A stretch of DNA of 64,000 nucleotides from Roridomyces roridus (lineage: Eukaryota > Basidiomycota > Agaricomycetes > Agaricales > Mycenaceae). Location: contig JARKIF010000010.1 in assembly GCA_029378245.1 (NCBI GenBank), forward strand, positions 868,001 to 932,000, read 5' to 3'. The position numbers were made by a program, and so were the translations under genes. Positions 22,435 to 34,257 of this stretch are shown here, piece after piece. Position 1 is the first letter of the stretch; every line of letters starts with the position of its first letter. The notes beneath the pieces were generated by a model, which was given only the letters and a program-made list of their open reading frames with translations, had not been told where the DNA came from and did not search any database.

Positions 22435-23027
22435 CTACGCTCCGCCAACAAACATTCGATCAAGTGTTGCTTTCTTGACCCTCATATCCTCCTCGTATCT
22501 CTGCTGGCGTGTCAACTCAATCTCGAGCTGCGGATGACGCATCAGCACACAGAATGTGTTCCTTGTCGTCGATTTACCTGAATCATCGACTGCAAATTCT
22601 CCACCTCATGCCGACACAGCGTAATGGACGACAAGAGATGGCGCAACTGCTGAAGATACTTGATCCAGGGCAAAATCTTGGCGTCGATTGTCGTGATGCG
22701 CAGAATCGACAGCGCACGCTTGACTCTACTCGTCTCGTTCAGCCACCCATCCCCAAATATTATAAGTGATACGCACCCAACCAACTTCAATTCTGCTTCG
22801 TAAATGAATCGCGGGTTGCCGACACATTCCTCCGTGGCTATATTGAACATTTCTTCTACACTCTTGACGGCCTTCTCGAGTGCGGCGACCTGGTGTCCGG
22901 GAGCGGCGCTGTACACCAAGCTGCCAATGAAGGCGAGAACTGCGATGGTCAGTGCGGCGTAGCGCAAGATGTTGTTTGGGATGAAGGGGATTATTGCAGC
23001 AGACACGAGGGGTAGGAAGGTCTCCAT
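22435..23027 (-). CDS. Small membrane/coiled-coil family protein, copy D
   Basis: Three exons (23027-22777, 22725-22578, 22527-22435; 251/148/93 nt) give 163 residues. The first intron (51 nt) happens to be open, so the unspliced frame runs on to 22542; splicing is preferred because it restores the alignment to copies A-C (KLVG followed by the Arg/Lys-rich exon 2). N-terminus METFLPLVSAAIIPFIPNNI with a hydrophobic segment, then EKAVKSVEEMFNIATEE. Function unknown. Confidence 0.75.
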
Positions 23028-23056
23028 TGGTATGTTCTTTCAACACTCTGGCTCAT

Positions 23057-23067
23057 CCTTATATATA
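23057..23067 (-). promoter_or_regulatory. TATA box of copy D
   Basis: Minus-strand CCTATATATAAGG about 30-40 nt before the ATG at 23027. Confidence 0.6.
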
Positions 23068-23667
23068 GGTGAAATATCGTAGACCTCCGATTTGCCTCCG
23101 ATCCCGGTCACTTCATGCGGTTTTGACGTCTGACATGCATTCATGCGTATGTGCAACCTACTAAGGCTGTCCGCATCAAGGCTGTGCGATTATCCAGTTG
23201 GCATACCAACGGCATGCCCGGGGTCAGGCCGTGCCTCTTTGTCCCGTACTTACCATTCGAGGTCCAAAACTCCTTCTACAGCTCTCCAACTATAGCTTAC
23301 ATATCCCTCTTTACACAAAATCGGCAATCTGGACTCGAATCCACAGCACTTCACGGGGTCTACCGCGACTGCGCGCGGGAACATGCATTCGGCGAATTCC
23401 GATATCGGGTTTCTCATGAGCGAACCTTGCCAACGACCCGCTGGGCCCGCAGAGTTGCTGCGGACGTGTGCCCACAATCTCCGCGACAGGTCTGTTGCAA
23501 GAACCCGGGTGCTCAATAGGAGAGCAGGGATGACGGGAATCCGGGCCCGGACAGGTCCGTTGTAAGGGCCAGGGCGCTGCATGAGTAGAAGATAGAATAG
23601 ACGCTGGCGACTTCCGGGCGGTAGCGGGAATATGACAGCCGCACTCTGAACAGAACAATGGAGAGCG

Positions 23668-24344
23668 TTGAATCCGCTGGGATCAATTCCACGGTGGAAT
23701 TGATCGTGGAATTTCGGGTAGAATTGATTTACGAGACCTCGGCTAAGCCTTGCCGAAGTCGCGGAAATGATTGAGTACGTCAAGTCCGAAAGCAATCTGT
23801 AAGTCCAAGCGGCGACGGCGGGGAAGGTCGGGCGTCGGGATCGAACCTCAGAGAGAAGTGCCGGCGGTGTGGGACGCTCAGAGTGCCAGTACCGACGACT
23901 TGGACCTGTCTTTTTCAATATTTATGTCTGCTGTTGCCGTGACGGGCCGCCTCGGCCGGGAGCGCCGGCTCACATGTGCTTTTCATTTACTTAGCCAAGA
24001 CTCAAATTCTCTACGCTCGTTGCCAGGTAAAGCCCCCAAATGCACATACTGTAATGCATGGCATAATCAGGCCTCCGCGCTCAGCAGCGCCGCCCGGGTC
24101 GATTCGCCCAGTGCCGTTGAGCAGGGAATTTGGCCCTCCAGCGGGCTGAGCGCTGAGTACTGATGGCGGGATTCGTCGGTCAGGGTCAGCAGCGAAAAAT
24201 TCCAATTCTTGCTGTGACTTGACAGCGGCAGTCGGATGCGCGAGGAGGTTCACTTTCGGGGATTCCACCGGAGAATTGATGGTGGAATGCATCCAACATT
24301 TTCCACCATCAATTCCACCGTGGAATTGATCCCAGCGGATTCAA
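23668..24344. mobile_element. Non-autonomous element with perfect 37-bp terminal inverted repeats
   Basis: The left end 23668-23704 (TTGAATCCGCTGGGATCAAT...) is the exact reverse complement of 24308-24344. The inner right end holds a further hairpin (GAATTGATGGTGGA with TCCACCATCAATTC). The 677-bp element has no convincing frame and no transposase, so it would need a helper. No flanking target duplication is obvious. It lies inside the tail of tandem unit D. Confidence 0.75.
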
Positions 24345-24640
24345 ACTTCTGGAACAATGAATTATTGGATGCTCGGTAAACTGGAACGTGAACGAGAGAA
24401 TGCAAGATGTTCAAAGGTTCAAAGTATTACTGCACAAATAAGTATGACGGACACATTGGACTCGATGTAATCACCAGGTAGTGAATCGGACAAAAGAGAA
24501 TGCAAGATGTTCAAAATGTTATTGCGCTACATACAAAATGCTAGTGGGTTCATATACATATTCTGCTTGTCTTGGGTCGGTTGGTGTGTACATAACATAA
24601 AGATAGCTCTCTAGTCTCTAGCGGGTTGGGGGAGCGCAAC

Positions 24641-25564
24641 TCAAGCCTGCGAAGCAGACATGGTCCGATCCCACACCACCTCAAGGAGATCCCACAGCTC
24701 CTGGTCGACGACGCCAAGACTGCGCGCATTGTTGTAGAGGCCGCAAATGATGGCCGCGTGCCGGCGAAGGCGGTCGAGCGTCGCGTCGGGCGGGGGGAGG
24801 AGGCAGTTGAGCAGCGTTGAGGGCTCCTTGGTGTAGAGGTATGTTTGGAGGAGGGGGAACGTTGCGAGTGAAGGGAGGGAGAGGGTGACGACGGGGATGG
24901 TCATCCTGCTAACAGGCGACTCGTCCTCGTCTTCGCACGGAAATTTCTCTGCAGCGGACAGAGGTACCGGCCCGGGGAGGACGGGGAGGAAGGCGCAGGT
25001 GGTACGCAAGACGAGCTCGTGAATGGGGAAGAGCCTGACGCGGGTTACGCCAAAACGGGTGCGCGAACCGTCGTGCACGGCGAGCATGTGCGAAGGCGGG
25101 TGCGTGACGGCGTCGTTGATGAGAATTTGGAGCTCCGTCGGGAGCACGCTGCTGTCGGGTGGTGGGCATTGGACAGCTTTTCTCGAGGCATCGAAACTAG
25201 AGGGAATGTCAGCATTGGAAAGAGGTAGTAAGATGGAGGAGACGCACGCGTCGAAAGGGAGGATGTCGCGAAGATACTCGACAGGTACGTCTGCGAGGTC
25301 TGGGTGGCCGGAAAGGTCGACTTCGGCTGGGATCCCCGCAGGCCGAGTGAGTTTGGGCCAAGTAGTCGCACTGGCGCTGGGTGCGATGTGGGCATTGCCA
25401 TCGTAAGTGGTAGCCAGGGGAATACGGCACTTTTGTGCGATGATTTTAGAGCGCGCAGCAAGTTCCTGCTTGGTCGAGATAGGGTGCCGACGCCCTGAGC
25501 GCGAGGAACGGGAGGAGTTGCGGCAAGGGGTGCGCGAAGGGGTGGGAGACGTGGCAGAAAGCAT
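24641..25564 (-). CDS. Clp1-like protein (clampless1-type developmental regulator)
   Basis: Two exons (25564-25248, 25196-24641) give 290 residues. The 51-nt intron is open in frame; splicing gives LPFDA-FDASRK. The start MLSATSPTPSR was chosen because a TATA box lies about 80 nt upstream and no other ATG is in frame. It begins Ser/Arg-rich, then carries VPVEYLRDILPFDA, LPTELQILINDAVTHPPSHMLAVHDG, LFPIHELVLRTTCAFLPVLP, VVTLSLPSLATFPLLQTYLYT and a C-terminal GLYNNARSLGVVDQELWDLLEVVW. I recognise this pattern from Clp1 of mushrooms, needed for clamp-cell formation after mating; that match is from memory of the family, so it is moderate. Its 3' end is copied as fragments in the neighbouring array. 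Confidence 0.6.
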   Translation of the reverse strand: MLSATSPTPSRTPCRNSSRSSRSGRRHPISTKQELAARSKIIAQKCRIPLATTYDGNAHIAPSASATTWPKLTRPAGIPAEVDLSGHPDLADVPVEYLRDILPFDACVSSILLPLSNADIPSSFDASRKAVQCPPPDSSVLPTELQILINDAVTHPPSHMLAVHDGSRTRFGVTRVRLFPIHELVLRTTCAFLPVLPGPVPLSAAEKFPCEDEDESPVSRMTIPVVTLSLPSLATFPLLQTYLYTKEPSTLLNCLLPPPDATLDRLRRHAAIICGLYNNARSLGVVDQELWDLLEVVWDRTMSASQA

Positions 25565-25642
25565 TGCTGGAGGATGTGTTGGGCGATGGACGAAATAGAC
25601 AAAATAGACGAGGGGTCGAAGCTGCCATTGTTGGACGGCGGG

Positions 25643-25649
25643 CTTTATA
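25643..25649 (-). promoter_or_regulatory. TATA box of the Clp1-like gene
   Basis: Minus-strand TATAAAG about 80 nt upstream of the ATG at 25564. Confidence 0.5.
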
Positions 25650-26661
25650 CTTGCCAAGCTGAATAGGACAATCGACGAACAATCGAGGGATTGTTGATTG
25701 GTGCTTTGAAGCGATTGGCGGCTAAAATCGCCTTTTTCAGTAAGTGCCTTGAATGGAAGTTGGCGTGGACTGTTTGCACCCTGTCAAAGCGTCACGTAGC
25801 TTCGCCGCCTCTGCCAATTTGCATGGGGGGATTGGGAGGAGAGTCATGCCTGAACGTTTTTGAGGGCAGGTGAAAGCCCAGCGAATGAGAAATGCGGAAA
25901 AGGGACATGTGCAAAAATTGGTGTGGTTCCGACAATTACTGTATATGGCAAGTGTTTGATAAGTAAGAACCTCCTTGCCAAAGAATAAGAATCCGGCCCA
26001 TTGTCCTAAAGACTATTGTGGAGCGATTCAATGGCAAGACAGGGAGTAGACAATAACCATGAAGCATTTATCCGTCCGATATGGGCTTTCTCTGGGCACT
26101 CCACAGATTCTAGAGGCCAGAGGTCGCGAATCTGTGAACCTGCGCAGACTTGAGAGCCCGGAAAATGAAAATAAATGACGGAACGAGGCCACAATGAAAT
26201 GCCCACTTGCGCTCGTGGTGCGTTAGATTGATTGCGGCCAGCATGAGAAGAAGGCGCGAGGAGAAAGGCAGCATCTGCACAGTGTCCCATTCATTGTTCG
26301 CAGTCGATTGTTCGCAGTCGATTCATCAGCAGGTACAGAGACAATGGTCCTCGGTTCAGGGCGAGCTAGACAATGGTCCTCGATTCAAGCGGAGTAAGAG
26401 GGGCGGAGTTGAAACAGGCTTCAAGATGAAGAATATTTGAGGAGATAGGGACGACAGAGCGCAGAACGGTGTAAAGCCTCACAAAGCCTCCCAGAGGATG
26501 AAAGCCACCAGAGCTTCAAGTTTCGAAAACAGACGGTTGTGGTCAAGAGAGGAGTGATGTCATCAGAAAGTTTGATCTAGTAGCCGCACGTTACCCACGA
26601 CGACGCACACGCCAGCCAGCCAGTCTTTGCGGCCAAGCAATCTCATATTATGCGCTTGTGA
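25650..26661. other. Intergenic, no gene seen
   Basis: About 1 kb without a supported gene. It holds two small tandem duplications: TTGTTCGCAGTCGA twice near 26289-26318, and ACAATGGTCCTCG twice near 26340-26380. Confidence 0.5.
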
Positions 26662-28758
26662 ATGGTAGTCTTCTCCAACCCATCACAGCCCTCCGACACC
26701 TACGAAATGCACCCAGCGACACCCAGCTCACCCGAGCACCGTAGTCTGCTTAGAGATGACGATTTACATGAGGGAACCGACGCAGCCGACGCGAAAGGTG
26801 GCCCTACTGCATTACACGAGACTCTTCGGCTGACTAGAGGCGCAGGCCTGAGGAATCTGATGCTCAAATTGGGTGCTTCCTTCTTTCTCTTCGGCCTCAT
26901 CAACAACGGTCGGTGAATTTCCTTTCTTTCTCTTACATTCGTAACAAAACACCTGAGCCTCCTTTTTAGTCCTCTATGTCATCATCCTCTCTGCAGCCCT
27001 TGATCTAGTCCCACCATCGACGCCCAAGGGCATCATCGCATTCTGCAACATCGCTCCAGCTTTGGTAGCCAAAGTCGGGTGGCCATACATCTTGAAGGGA
27101 AGGATTCGATATGCGAAGCGCCTCGTAGGCTGCTGTCTGCTCAGTGCATTTGGCATGCTTGTGAGTCGCTACCAGACTTTCTTTCTACTTTCAAGTCCTC
27201 ACATGCGCTTGAGATTGTCGCATTCTTTGACAGCCTGTTCATGCGTCTTCTGGGCATCGGCATCGCGTCGTTCTCTTCTGGTATCTTCTTTCTTTCTGCT
27301 TCCCATTGCGCATGCTACAAGCCCGACAGGTCTCGGCGAGCTGACCTTCCTCCAACTATCCACCACATACGCTCCACCGTCGGTAGCCGGTCACAGTGTC
27401 GGGTAAGGTCACCACTTTTCGCAAACTTCCACCATCTCACATTTCTCAAGCTACTTCTCGTCTGGTACAGGCGCAGCGGGTCTCGTTGGTGCCTTTCTAT
27501 GGTGGGAAGTCCGCGGTCTTGGTGTCCGCGTTGGCGTCGGGCTGTCTTCCGTACGTCTCACATCCATCGAGCATTGCGTGCGACTGACCGTCCTGACTGT
27601 AGTTCATGCCCTTCATCATCCCGCTCACGGTAAGTTTGTCGACTACCTTTTACTTCATGCCAAACAAGCGTCCTAGTACTACTTCCTCCTTCCACCTGCA
27701 TCCACCTTTTTGGCCAATTACGACGACCCACCGTCTGCAGCGAACGTGCCGTATACGGCGATACCAGGCGAAGAGGATCTGCCTGGAGAGGAAGAAGGCA
27801 GCTCACGACCCGGGCTCAAGGCCAGCGTTGCCCTGTCGGCACAAGATAAATGGCGGCTGGTACGCCCGCTTCTAGTCCGATACATGCTGCCCTTGTGTAA
27901 GCCTCCGTTCCTTCCTTCGTCTTACTTCTGAATTCTGACACCTGCCTATAGTTTGCGTGTACCTTGTGCGTCCTCTCTATCTCTGACAGTGCGACGTCTA
28001 ACGTTCGTGTAGTTTGAGTATACTATTAACCAGGTACGCGCTCTGTGAAGCCTTGTCTTCCAGCAGTACTGACTGCTGTCAAGGGAATCGCACCAACCCT
28101 CCTTTACCCGGTTCCTTCGCCTCAGGAGCACGCCTTCCTGAGCAAGATAATACATTCTGTGCGAGATTACTACCCGCTATGGCAGGTCCGTTTCCTCCCG
28201 TCTCTTCTCTTCTATTCTTCACGCAACTGACCCGCACGTATGTAGTTGGTCTACCAAACAACAGTCTTCCTCTCCCGAAGCTCCATCTCAATCGGTATCC
28301 CACCTCTACCTATGCGGCTACTCTCCCTTCCCGCAATCATCCAAGCCGTGATATTGGTGACACTGGCCGTCGAATCGGCCGTGGGGATCTTCCCGTCCGA
28401 CTTGGATGAGGCGTGGAGCATCGTGACGGTGTTCCTGCTTATCAGTTTGGAGGGTATCTGTGGCGGTTCTGCTTAGTACGTCTTGTCTTCTCCCGCCATT
28501 CCTTTCCTTTCTTCGTACTAAAGCACGTACAGCGTGAATGTATTCTACCGCATCAACCAAGACCAAACCACGCCTTCCCCACATGCCACCGCACACGACA
28601 TTGAACGCACACGGCAAGAGAGGGAATTCAAGATTGGTTCAGTCGGGTTCGCCGATTCCAGTGGAATCCTCTTCGCCTCGCTCGTTGCTGTGCCGATGGA
28701 AGTGTTTCTATGCAAGAGTCAAGTCGCACGAGGGAAGATGCTCTGCAAAGGTCTCTAG
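26662..28758 (+). CDS. BTN1: CLN3/battenin family protein (Btn1)
   Basis: Twelve exons (26662-26908, 26970-27160, 27214-27280, 27330-27402, 27451-27550, 27603-27629, 27677-27896, 27952-27965, 28013-28033, 28084-28185, 28246-28475, 28533-28758) give 505 residues. CLN3 proteins are multipass proteins of the vacuole/lysosome or Golgi that affect pH and amino-acid balance. Family marks: LYVIILSAALDLVPPSTPKG, FCNIAPALVAKVGWPY, LLGIGIASFSSGLGELTFLQ, GYFSSGTGAAGLVGAFLWW, an acidic cytosolic loop (GEEDLPGEEEG), VYLFEYTINQGI and VNVFYRI. Exons 8 and 9 are only 14 and 21 nt. The ATG at 26707 is an alternative start. Confidence 0.93.
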
Positions 28759-28970
28759 TGTATATACATACATTCAATTTGTTGTATAGACCGACTACTA
28801 CTTACTACTCGCATACAGTATTGTAGAATCGTAATTACCCGAATATTTTTTTTACACGTACATACAGATGGAACGAACTAAGGAAAGTGATGATGCAGTG
28901 TATGCGTACATGAGCCAAAAAGAGTGACAGCATAGTGAAAACAAGCAAGATTAGTTAGATGAGATAAGAT

Positions 28971-31900
28971 TCAAGCATCGTGTAGCATCCGAGCAGATCC
29001 AACCTAGAAGCGAAACATTGTCAGCAGCGTCTTGGGAATCACAAGGACAGGAAACACTCGACCTTGGCCATGTAAGATTGCCAATGCTCTTGTAATCTCG
29101 GATCCTCGGCAGCAATTCCCCGCAACACACCATCAGGCGTGTAATGTTCCGTCTGATGCTGCCCCAGCTGCAAGTTGATGTGATGCATATGCTGGTTGAG
29201 CTGCTGCACCCCATGCTGCTGGTGTTGTTGTTGTGGGGGCATCTCATATCCACGCGTTGGTGCCGGCGGCTGCGCAGCCACGGGGACCGCGTAGCCCTCT
29301 TGTTGCTGCGGCGGCTGCCAATAATGCGTGTTCATAGGCTGATACGGCGAATTGGTCGGCGAAACCTCCATCGCATACCCAACTTCCGGACTGCCGACAT
29401 GACTACTCACATGGGACGACGACGGCCTACTATCCGTCGGCGACTGCATCTGAGCAGCATGTGATTGGTACGAAGGCGCCCGTTCATCTGCCCGCGGAGC
29501 ATCATAAGCTTGCCGGAGACTTCGATGAGATTGCGAATGCGAAAGCCGCGGGGGAGGAGCGACTTCCGGCTGCCGACCACCAATATGTGGCTGTGAGTGC
29601 GTCTGCACAAGCGGTGAAGCTTGCTGCAGGTACGCCTGCCGGATACTCCGATGCGAGCTAGAATGACCTAGCGTATGACCTTGCGAATGCGCTACCGCGT
29701 CTGCGGGAGATATCGGGGACGGTGCAGCGATTTCGTGAGGCGGAGAGTGAGTATTGTACGTTTGAGGAGGTGTTTGTTGGTGGTATGAATACTCGTTGGG
29801 CGGTTGTGGTGGGCGCATCGGCGGCGGTTGATGCCGGAATCGAAGTTCCTCCGCCTCTTGCTGCTGACGGCGGTATTCCTGATCCCGCAGATGCTGCTCA
29901 TACTGCGCCTGTCCCCTATATTGCTCTCGCTCCACTATCATCGGATCCGAATAAACACCATTGGGGTAGTACCCATTCTGGATTTGAGCATTAATATGCC
30001 CATCAAATCCATGGAGCTCGTCCACCAGGCTGGGATGAACGCCGGCAAATGAAGGGTTGTCGGTGAAGACTTGACGTGGCGAGTCGGACAAGGAACGAGT
30101 AGATGAAGAGGACGAGACGTTCTGCTGGGCCGTGGCCGGTCTCGGAGTTTTCGCCTTGGTCGTCAGCGTGTGCGTTTTCCCGCTGAAAATCGACAACTCG
30201 TCATTGGCCGAGTCCGACCTCGATGGCTCGAAAATATTGTTCGGAATCATCGGAGGCGCGCCATTCCGGGCATCTTCGAAAGCTTGCACGGCTTTCTTGG
30301 ATAACCGGTTGAGGATGGGCACGAATTTGCTCGCCCGGGAGTTGGGACAGACCTTGGCAGCAGCTTCAAACAACTCGCATGCTCTGCCCAGCTCGAGGAG
30401 CGCCGCTGGCGCCACCTTTGACCGCGTGGCATGGGTCACGACGGAGCAGAGCATAATCTGACAATACATCAACTCAATGCCAGGTTCCAGAGAATAGATA
30501 GGCAAACTCACCGCGGACGAGAACGCATGAGTCCATAAAACCCAAAACCGCGCAATCTCTCCCGGGAAAGCATTGAACTGCAAGCGGAGCGAGCCAAGAA
30601 GTTCACACGCGCTACGATAGCCAGCGAGGAACGACGGCGCATAAGGACTCTTAATCGGATCATGCGGGTAGTTGGAGATGGCATGTGCAAAGAAGCACCG
30701 GTGGATGTAGAGCAGAGCTAAGCAGGATCGACAATGTTAACATCCTCGCGTGCAAAAAGGTGAATAAAAACGCACTGAGGTGGCGGTAGTTGCCGGGCAT
30801 AAAGTGGCTCATGGTCTGCGAAAGTCCAAGACCTTCCGGCGGGTCCCCGGTGGCGTATTTCGGGAACTCCATGTCGCGGACCTTGCGATCAAGCTCCAGT
30901 ATAATGGAATACTTGGGGGCACGCGAGGTCAAAGTCCCTTGAACGACCGCGGAAACGCACTCGGCCCCGAATCGGGCTTTCCAGTACGGGACTAGGAAGG
31001 AGCGGGATTAGGGACAGACAGCAGGGACGGAAACGAAAGACCGGTCACTTACAAGACGATTGCGGGGTCCCATCATCGGCCAACGTCTGATCGACATCCT
31101 GAGGAAGTTCACAGTCCACAAACGCCAATGAGAATGTAGGGAGTCGACCGGTAGCAAGGGCCTAAAATAGAGATAAAACACCGAACTCGTGTGATGTGAA
31201 GATGAATTACCTGCCAACAGTCGGTAATAAACAACTCCCAGAAAAGAGCACGGCGTTTTTGGACCTCTGGGGCCCTCAATCCCCATCGAGCACAGTCACG
31301 GTCTGCAAATAGATATGAGGGTTAAATGAAGGGGCAAAGAGTATCCAAAACACTTACGGAGACCAATCTAATGAAAAAACAATGAATGAGGGGCAAATGG
31401 AAAGATGCGGGGTTAACGTACACTTTGCGCTAGCTTTGTCGAAAGCCCAAAGATCGCCCACGTGCTCTCGATACTGTTCTCCCCCGCACAGAGTCCCTCG
31501 AATATCGCCAGTAGCGCGAGAGTCTGGACAGTGGCAACACTCGGCGGGCCCTCCAGGACCGGCTCAAGTGCCAACGCGGCCTTGGTGAAGCGGTAAAAGT
31601 ACTCTGCATCCCGCAAACCAGTCGCCTCTGGCAGCTCGTCCTGTTGTGGCACCGACCCATGCGAGGTGGGGAACGGCAAACCGGGATCACCCATGGCGCC
31701 AAAACAGAATATCGTATAGAGCAGCGCCAAATCATGTGCGGTGCCCACCGGCGGGGGGCTCCCATGCCTTGGTGGCTGGCGAGGCACCTCGTCGGGGTAC
31801 CACAGCGGTAGAATCTCATCCGTAATTTGGTCTCGCGTGACGGCACCAAAGAACCACGGTGCTTGCTCCAAGTAGAGCTCGCAGAGCCGCACGGCCTCGG

Positions 31901-33281
31901 CGTATTGCGGAAGTCTCCCTGCGAGATAGTCGAGGTCAATTCCCGCGGGGACGCCGCCCGAGAAGGGGAAGGAGGAAGGAATGGAGGTGGATGGAGAGGG
32001 TGCGTAGCCTTGTGATTCTTGGCGCCTTAGAGCGGAAGGACCAAGGGCCGCGGACAGCGCGTGGCTCGGGACCATCCCTTGCGGGACTATCGGAGACGGC
32101 GCCGCTGAAGAACCTTCCCCCTGTAAAGTGAATGAGCATTAGATAGAATTACTAGAAAGAAAGGTGTTACCATAAGAAGACTCTGCATTCACGTTTAGTT
32201 TACTTCCAGTGGGTAGAGGAGAGCGGCTTACCTCCGAGCCGGCGCTGCGCCCATAGAACGTCGCTGCCCCGTCCTCACGGATAGCCAGCGTCCCAAATGC
32301 ATCAATGTATTCATCCACGTCCTCCGCCTCCGGTTCACCGTGTTCCCCGCCAACGCCGTTCCCATTGAGTATCGCTCCATCTTCTCCCTCCACCGCCGAA
32401 TGTAGCTCAATGCTGGACTTGACCTTGAGCAGCTCGCGGTCCAGCAGTGGGTGAGGTTCAGTCGTAACGGAGGACTGTAGGATCGCAAGCGCGTTCTCGA
32501 GGTCCCGGATGCGGTCTGACATTGTCGCGATTTTGGTGTGCAATTTCTCCGTGTCCGCAAGAACAAAGCTATCGAAAGTATGAGAAAGTAACATGTGAAG
32601 CAGCACTGGATAACGCACCGTGTCCCTTGACCTGCCGGCCGCCGCACGGTATTAAGCACACAGTAAATAGATCCGAAACCTGGGCACCGACGCACCCGTT
32701 ATGAGACTCCCATTCGGACAAATAGCAGAACATCCCCGCCGTTTACAACTGTGTGTGAAGAGTGTAAGCGCCTGCGGCGTAAAAAGAAGAAGAAGCGGGG
32801 GTAAACATAGAAGGTTCACAGAGGCCACACCACGGGGGCTTGGAGACGCTGTTGGTGGCTGATAGCTCCCGGCGTATCCAGCCCACCCACGGGACGAATA
32901 TACGCAGAGTGCGTTATTGGTCCCTTGACGCGTTTCGGCTCCTCGCACCCCAAGCCCCCTCGATATTCGGGCCCTTGACGCCCGGTAACAACAAGGGATT
33001 GAAATTCCAGGGCACCTCTACGCACCTCGAGCAGGGAACGGTCTTGTCGCATTTCAGCTTGAGTCTAAAATCATACGGTAGTGAGTATGCGTCGGGATGA
33101 ACGGTCCTTCAAGTGGGCTACCCACCGACGGCACTCGGCGCAGGATAACGCGCCTAAAGAGCGAGAAAGTTCTGAGCCACCCGGCAAGGTTCATAGAGAG
33201 TGTCGTCGCACCTCTAGCACGCTTGGACTCCTTCTCTTGTAGCCGTTGCGCAGATACGTCTTTCTTGGCCGTCTGGGGCAT
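28971..33281 (-). CDS. Zn2Cys6 fungal-specific transcription factor
   Basis: N-terminal exons: 33281-33212, 33153-33126, 33064-33026, 32748-32696, 32631-32619, 32568-32232, 32182-32171, 32120-31422, 31367-31358. The zinc cluster is assembled over four exons: CAECRRLKLKCDKTVPCSSC, then CKRRGCSAIC, giving six Cys in the order for two zinc ions. A short linker (GQGTRFVLADTEKL) and a heptad coil for dimerisation follow. The fungal transcription-factor middle region includes RRALFWELFITDCWQALATG and FVDCELPQD. The tail is very rich in Gln, His, Pro and Ser (an activation-type region), ending VGSARMLHDA. Total near 1,080 residues. Exons of 10, 12 and 13 nt occur, and the intron before CKRRG is unusually long (277 nt). 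Target genes cannot be read from sequence. Confidence 0.9.
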
Positions 33282-34257
33282 ATGCGTGGTGGTTTACAAC
33301 CCAATAATGCCGGGGACGAGGGGTGCAGCGAATGAGATAGTAGAGAGCAGGATGAAAGAAGGATCGAAAGCGTCCCCTTCTTTTTTGCTTCCGTTAGCGG
33401 GGTAGTAATGGGGATAGATGGTATCGGCTTATATTTGCTCTCTCGACAAACTATCTAGTACTCGCTTCTTGCCATCCACGCGCCCGATAGAACGAGCATA
33501 GAGGACCACCCTTTTCTTTCTCTGAGCCTAAAAGTACAAGGAGTACTTGGAAACTTAAAGACTCGAAAACGACCTCGTCCGCATATGGACACATGCAATC
33601 AAAAGGAAAGGTTTAGATATCTTCCCATGTCAAGCCCTTTCATGCGTCGGCCGACTCGGCCCTCGACACAGAGGAGAAACATTCACATTCACCAGGCGCA
33701 GGTTCGGGCGACTCGGAGACCGAAAACGTTCTCGTTCGGACCCACAAGTCGCCGCCACAGTACCAAAACGCCCCACGGCGCCACTGAGGCAATATAGGCT
33801 TTCATCCACGCGATCTTTACTCTTAAAAGAGACGAGAAATCAGCAAGTGGCGTTTGTTGCTGTTGTTCAGGTTCTCGACATCCATATGGAGAGACGCGGA
33901 CATACCTCCTGAGTCAAGACAAACGACGGAGAGAATTGACGGAGAGCAGACGGAATATGAAGCAGGGACGCGGGACGCGGGACACACAAGGGGTGGGTGG
34001 AATCGTCGGGACGTTAAAATAACCGGGTTGCGTCCTCGAGGCAGGGTAGCAACTTCCTCTTCTTCTGAGATACGATCCCGGCCAGTGGGGCGGCCCCGGG
34101 CCATTAATCAGCCATGATGAGGACAGGGTGTATGCATTCTTGAAGTAGAAATCTCCGAGTGAAATTAGGTGTGTATGCGGTAAGAACACGCCTTGCTCGA
34201 AGTTGCGGGCGGCGTTGGGGTCCAAGAAAGAAAACTGAGGCACACGTGATCCGGACC
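33282..34257. other. Intergenic, no gene seen
   Basis: About 1 kb between a divergent pair (transcription factor on -, tartrate dehydrogenase-like on +). No frame with sensible composition or splicing was found; both promoters presumably lie here. Confidence 0.45.

Larger units (their letters stand above)
22070..23660. repeat. Tandem unit D
   Basis: Third tandem unit; it starts at the Clp1-remnant junction and GCACGTGAGCGCG block (22138). The tail of this unit is interrupted by the inverted-repeat element at 23668-24344; the shared tail words (GAATCGGACAAAAGAGAATG, CTTGTCTTGGGTCGG) resume at 24483-24590, just before the intact Clp1-like gene. Confidence 0.7.

Noticed and set aside
23800..23900. 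tRNA on the minus strand (GGTTCGATCCC)
   Set aside because: Box B-like word only; no box A or acceptor pairing nearby. It lies inside the inverted-repeat element.
24641..24800. Gene-array unit boundary as an LTR
   Set aside because: The repeated ends are fragments of the Clp1-like gene, without TG..CA ends, primer-binding site or polypurine tract.
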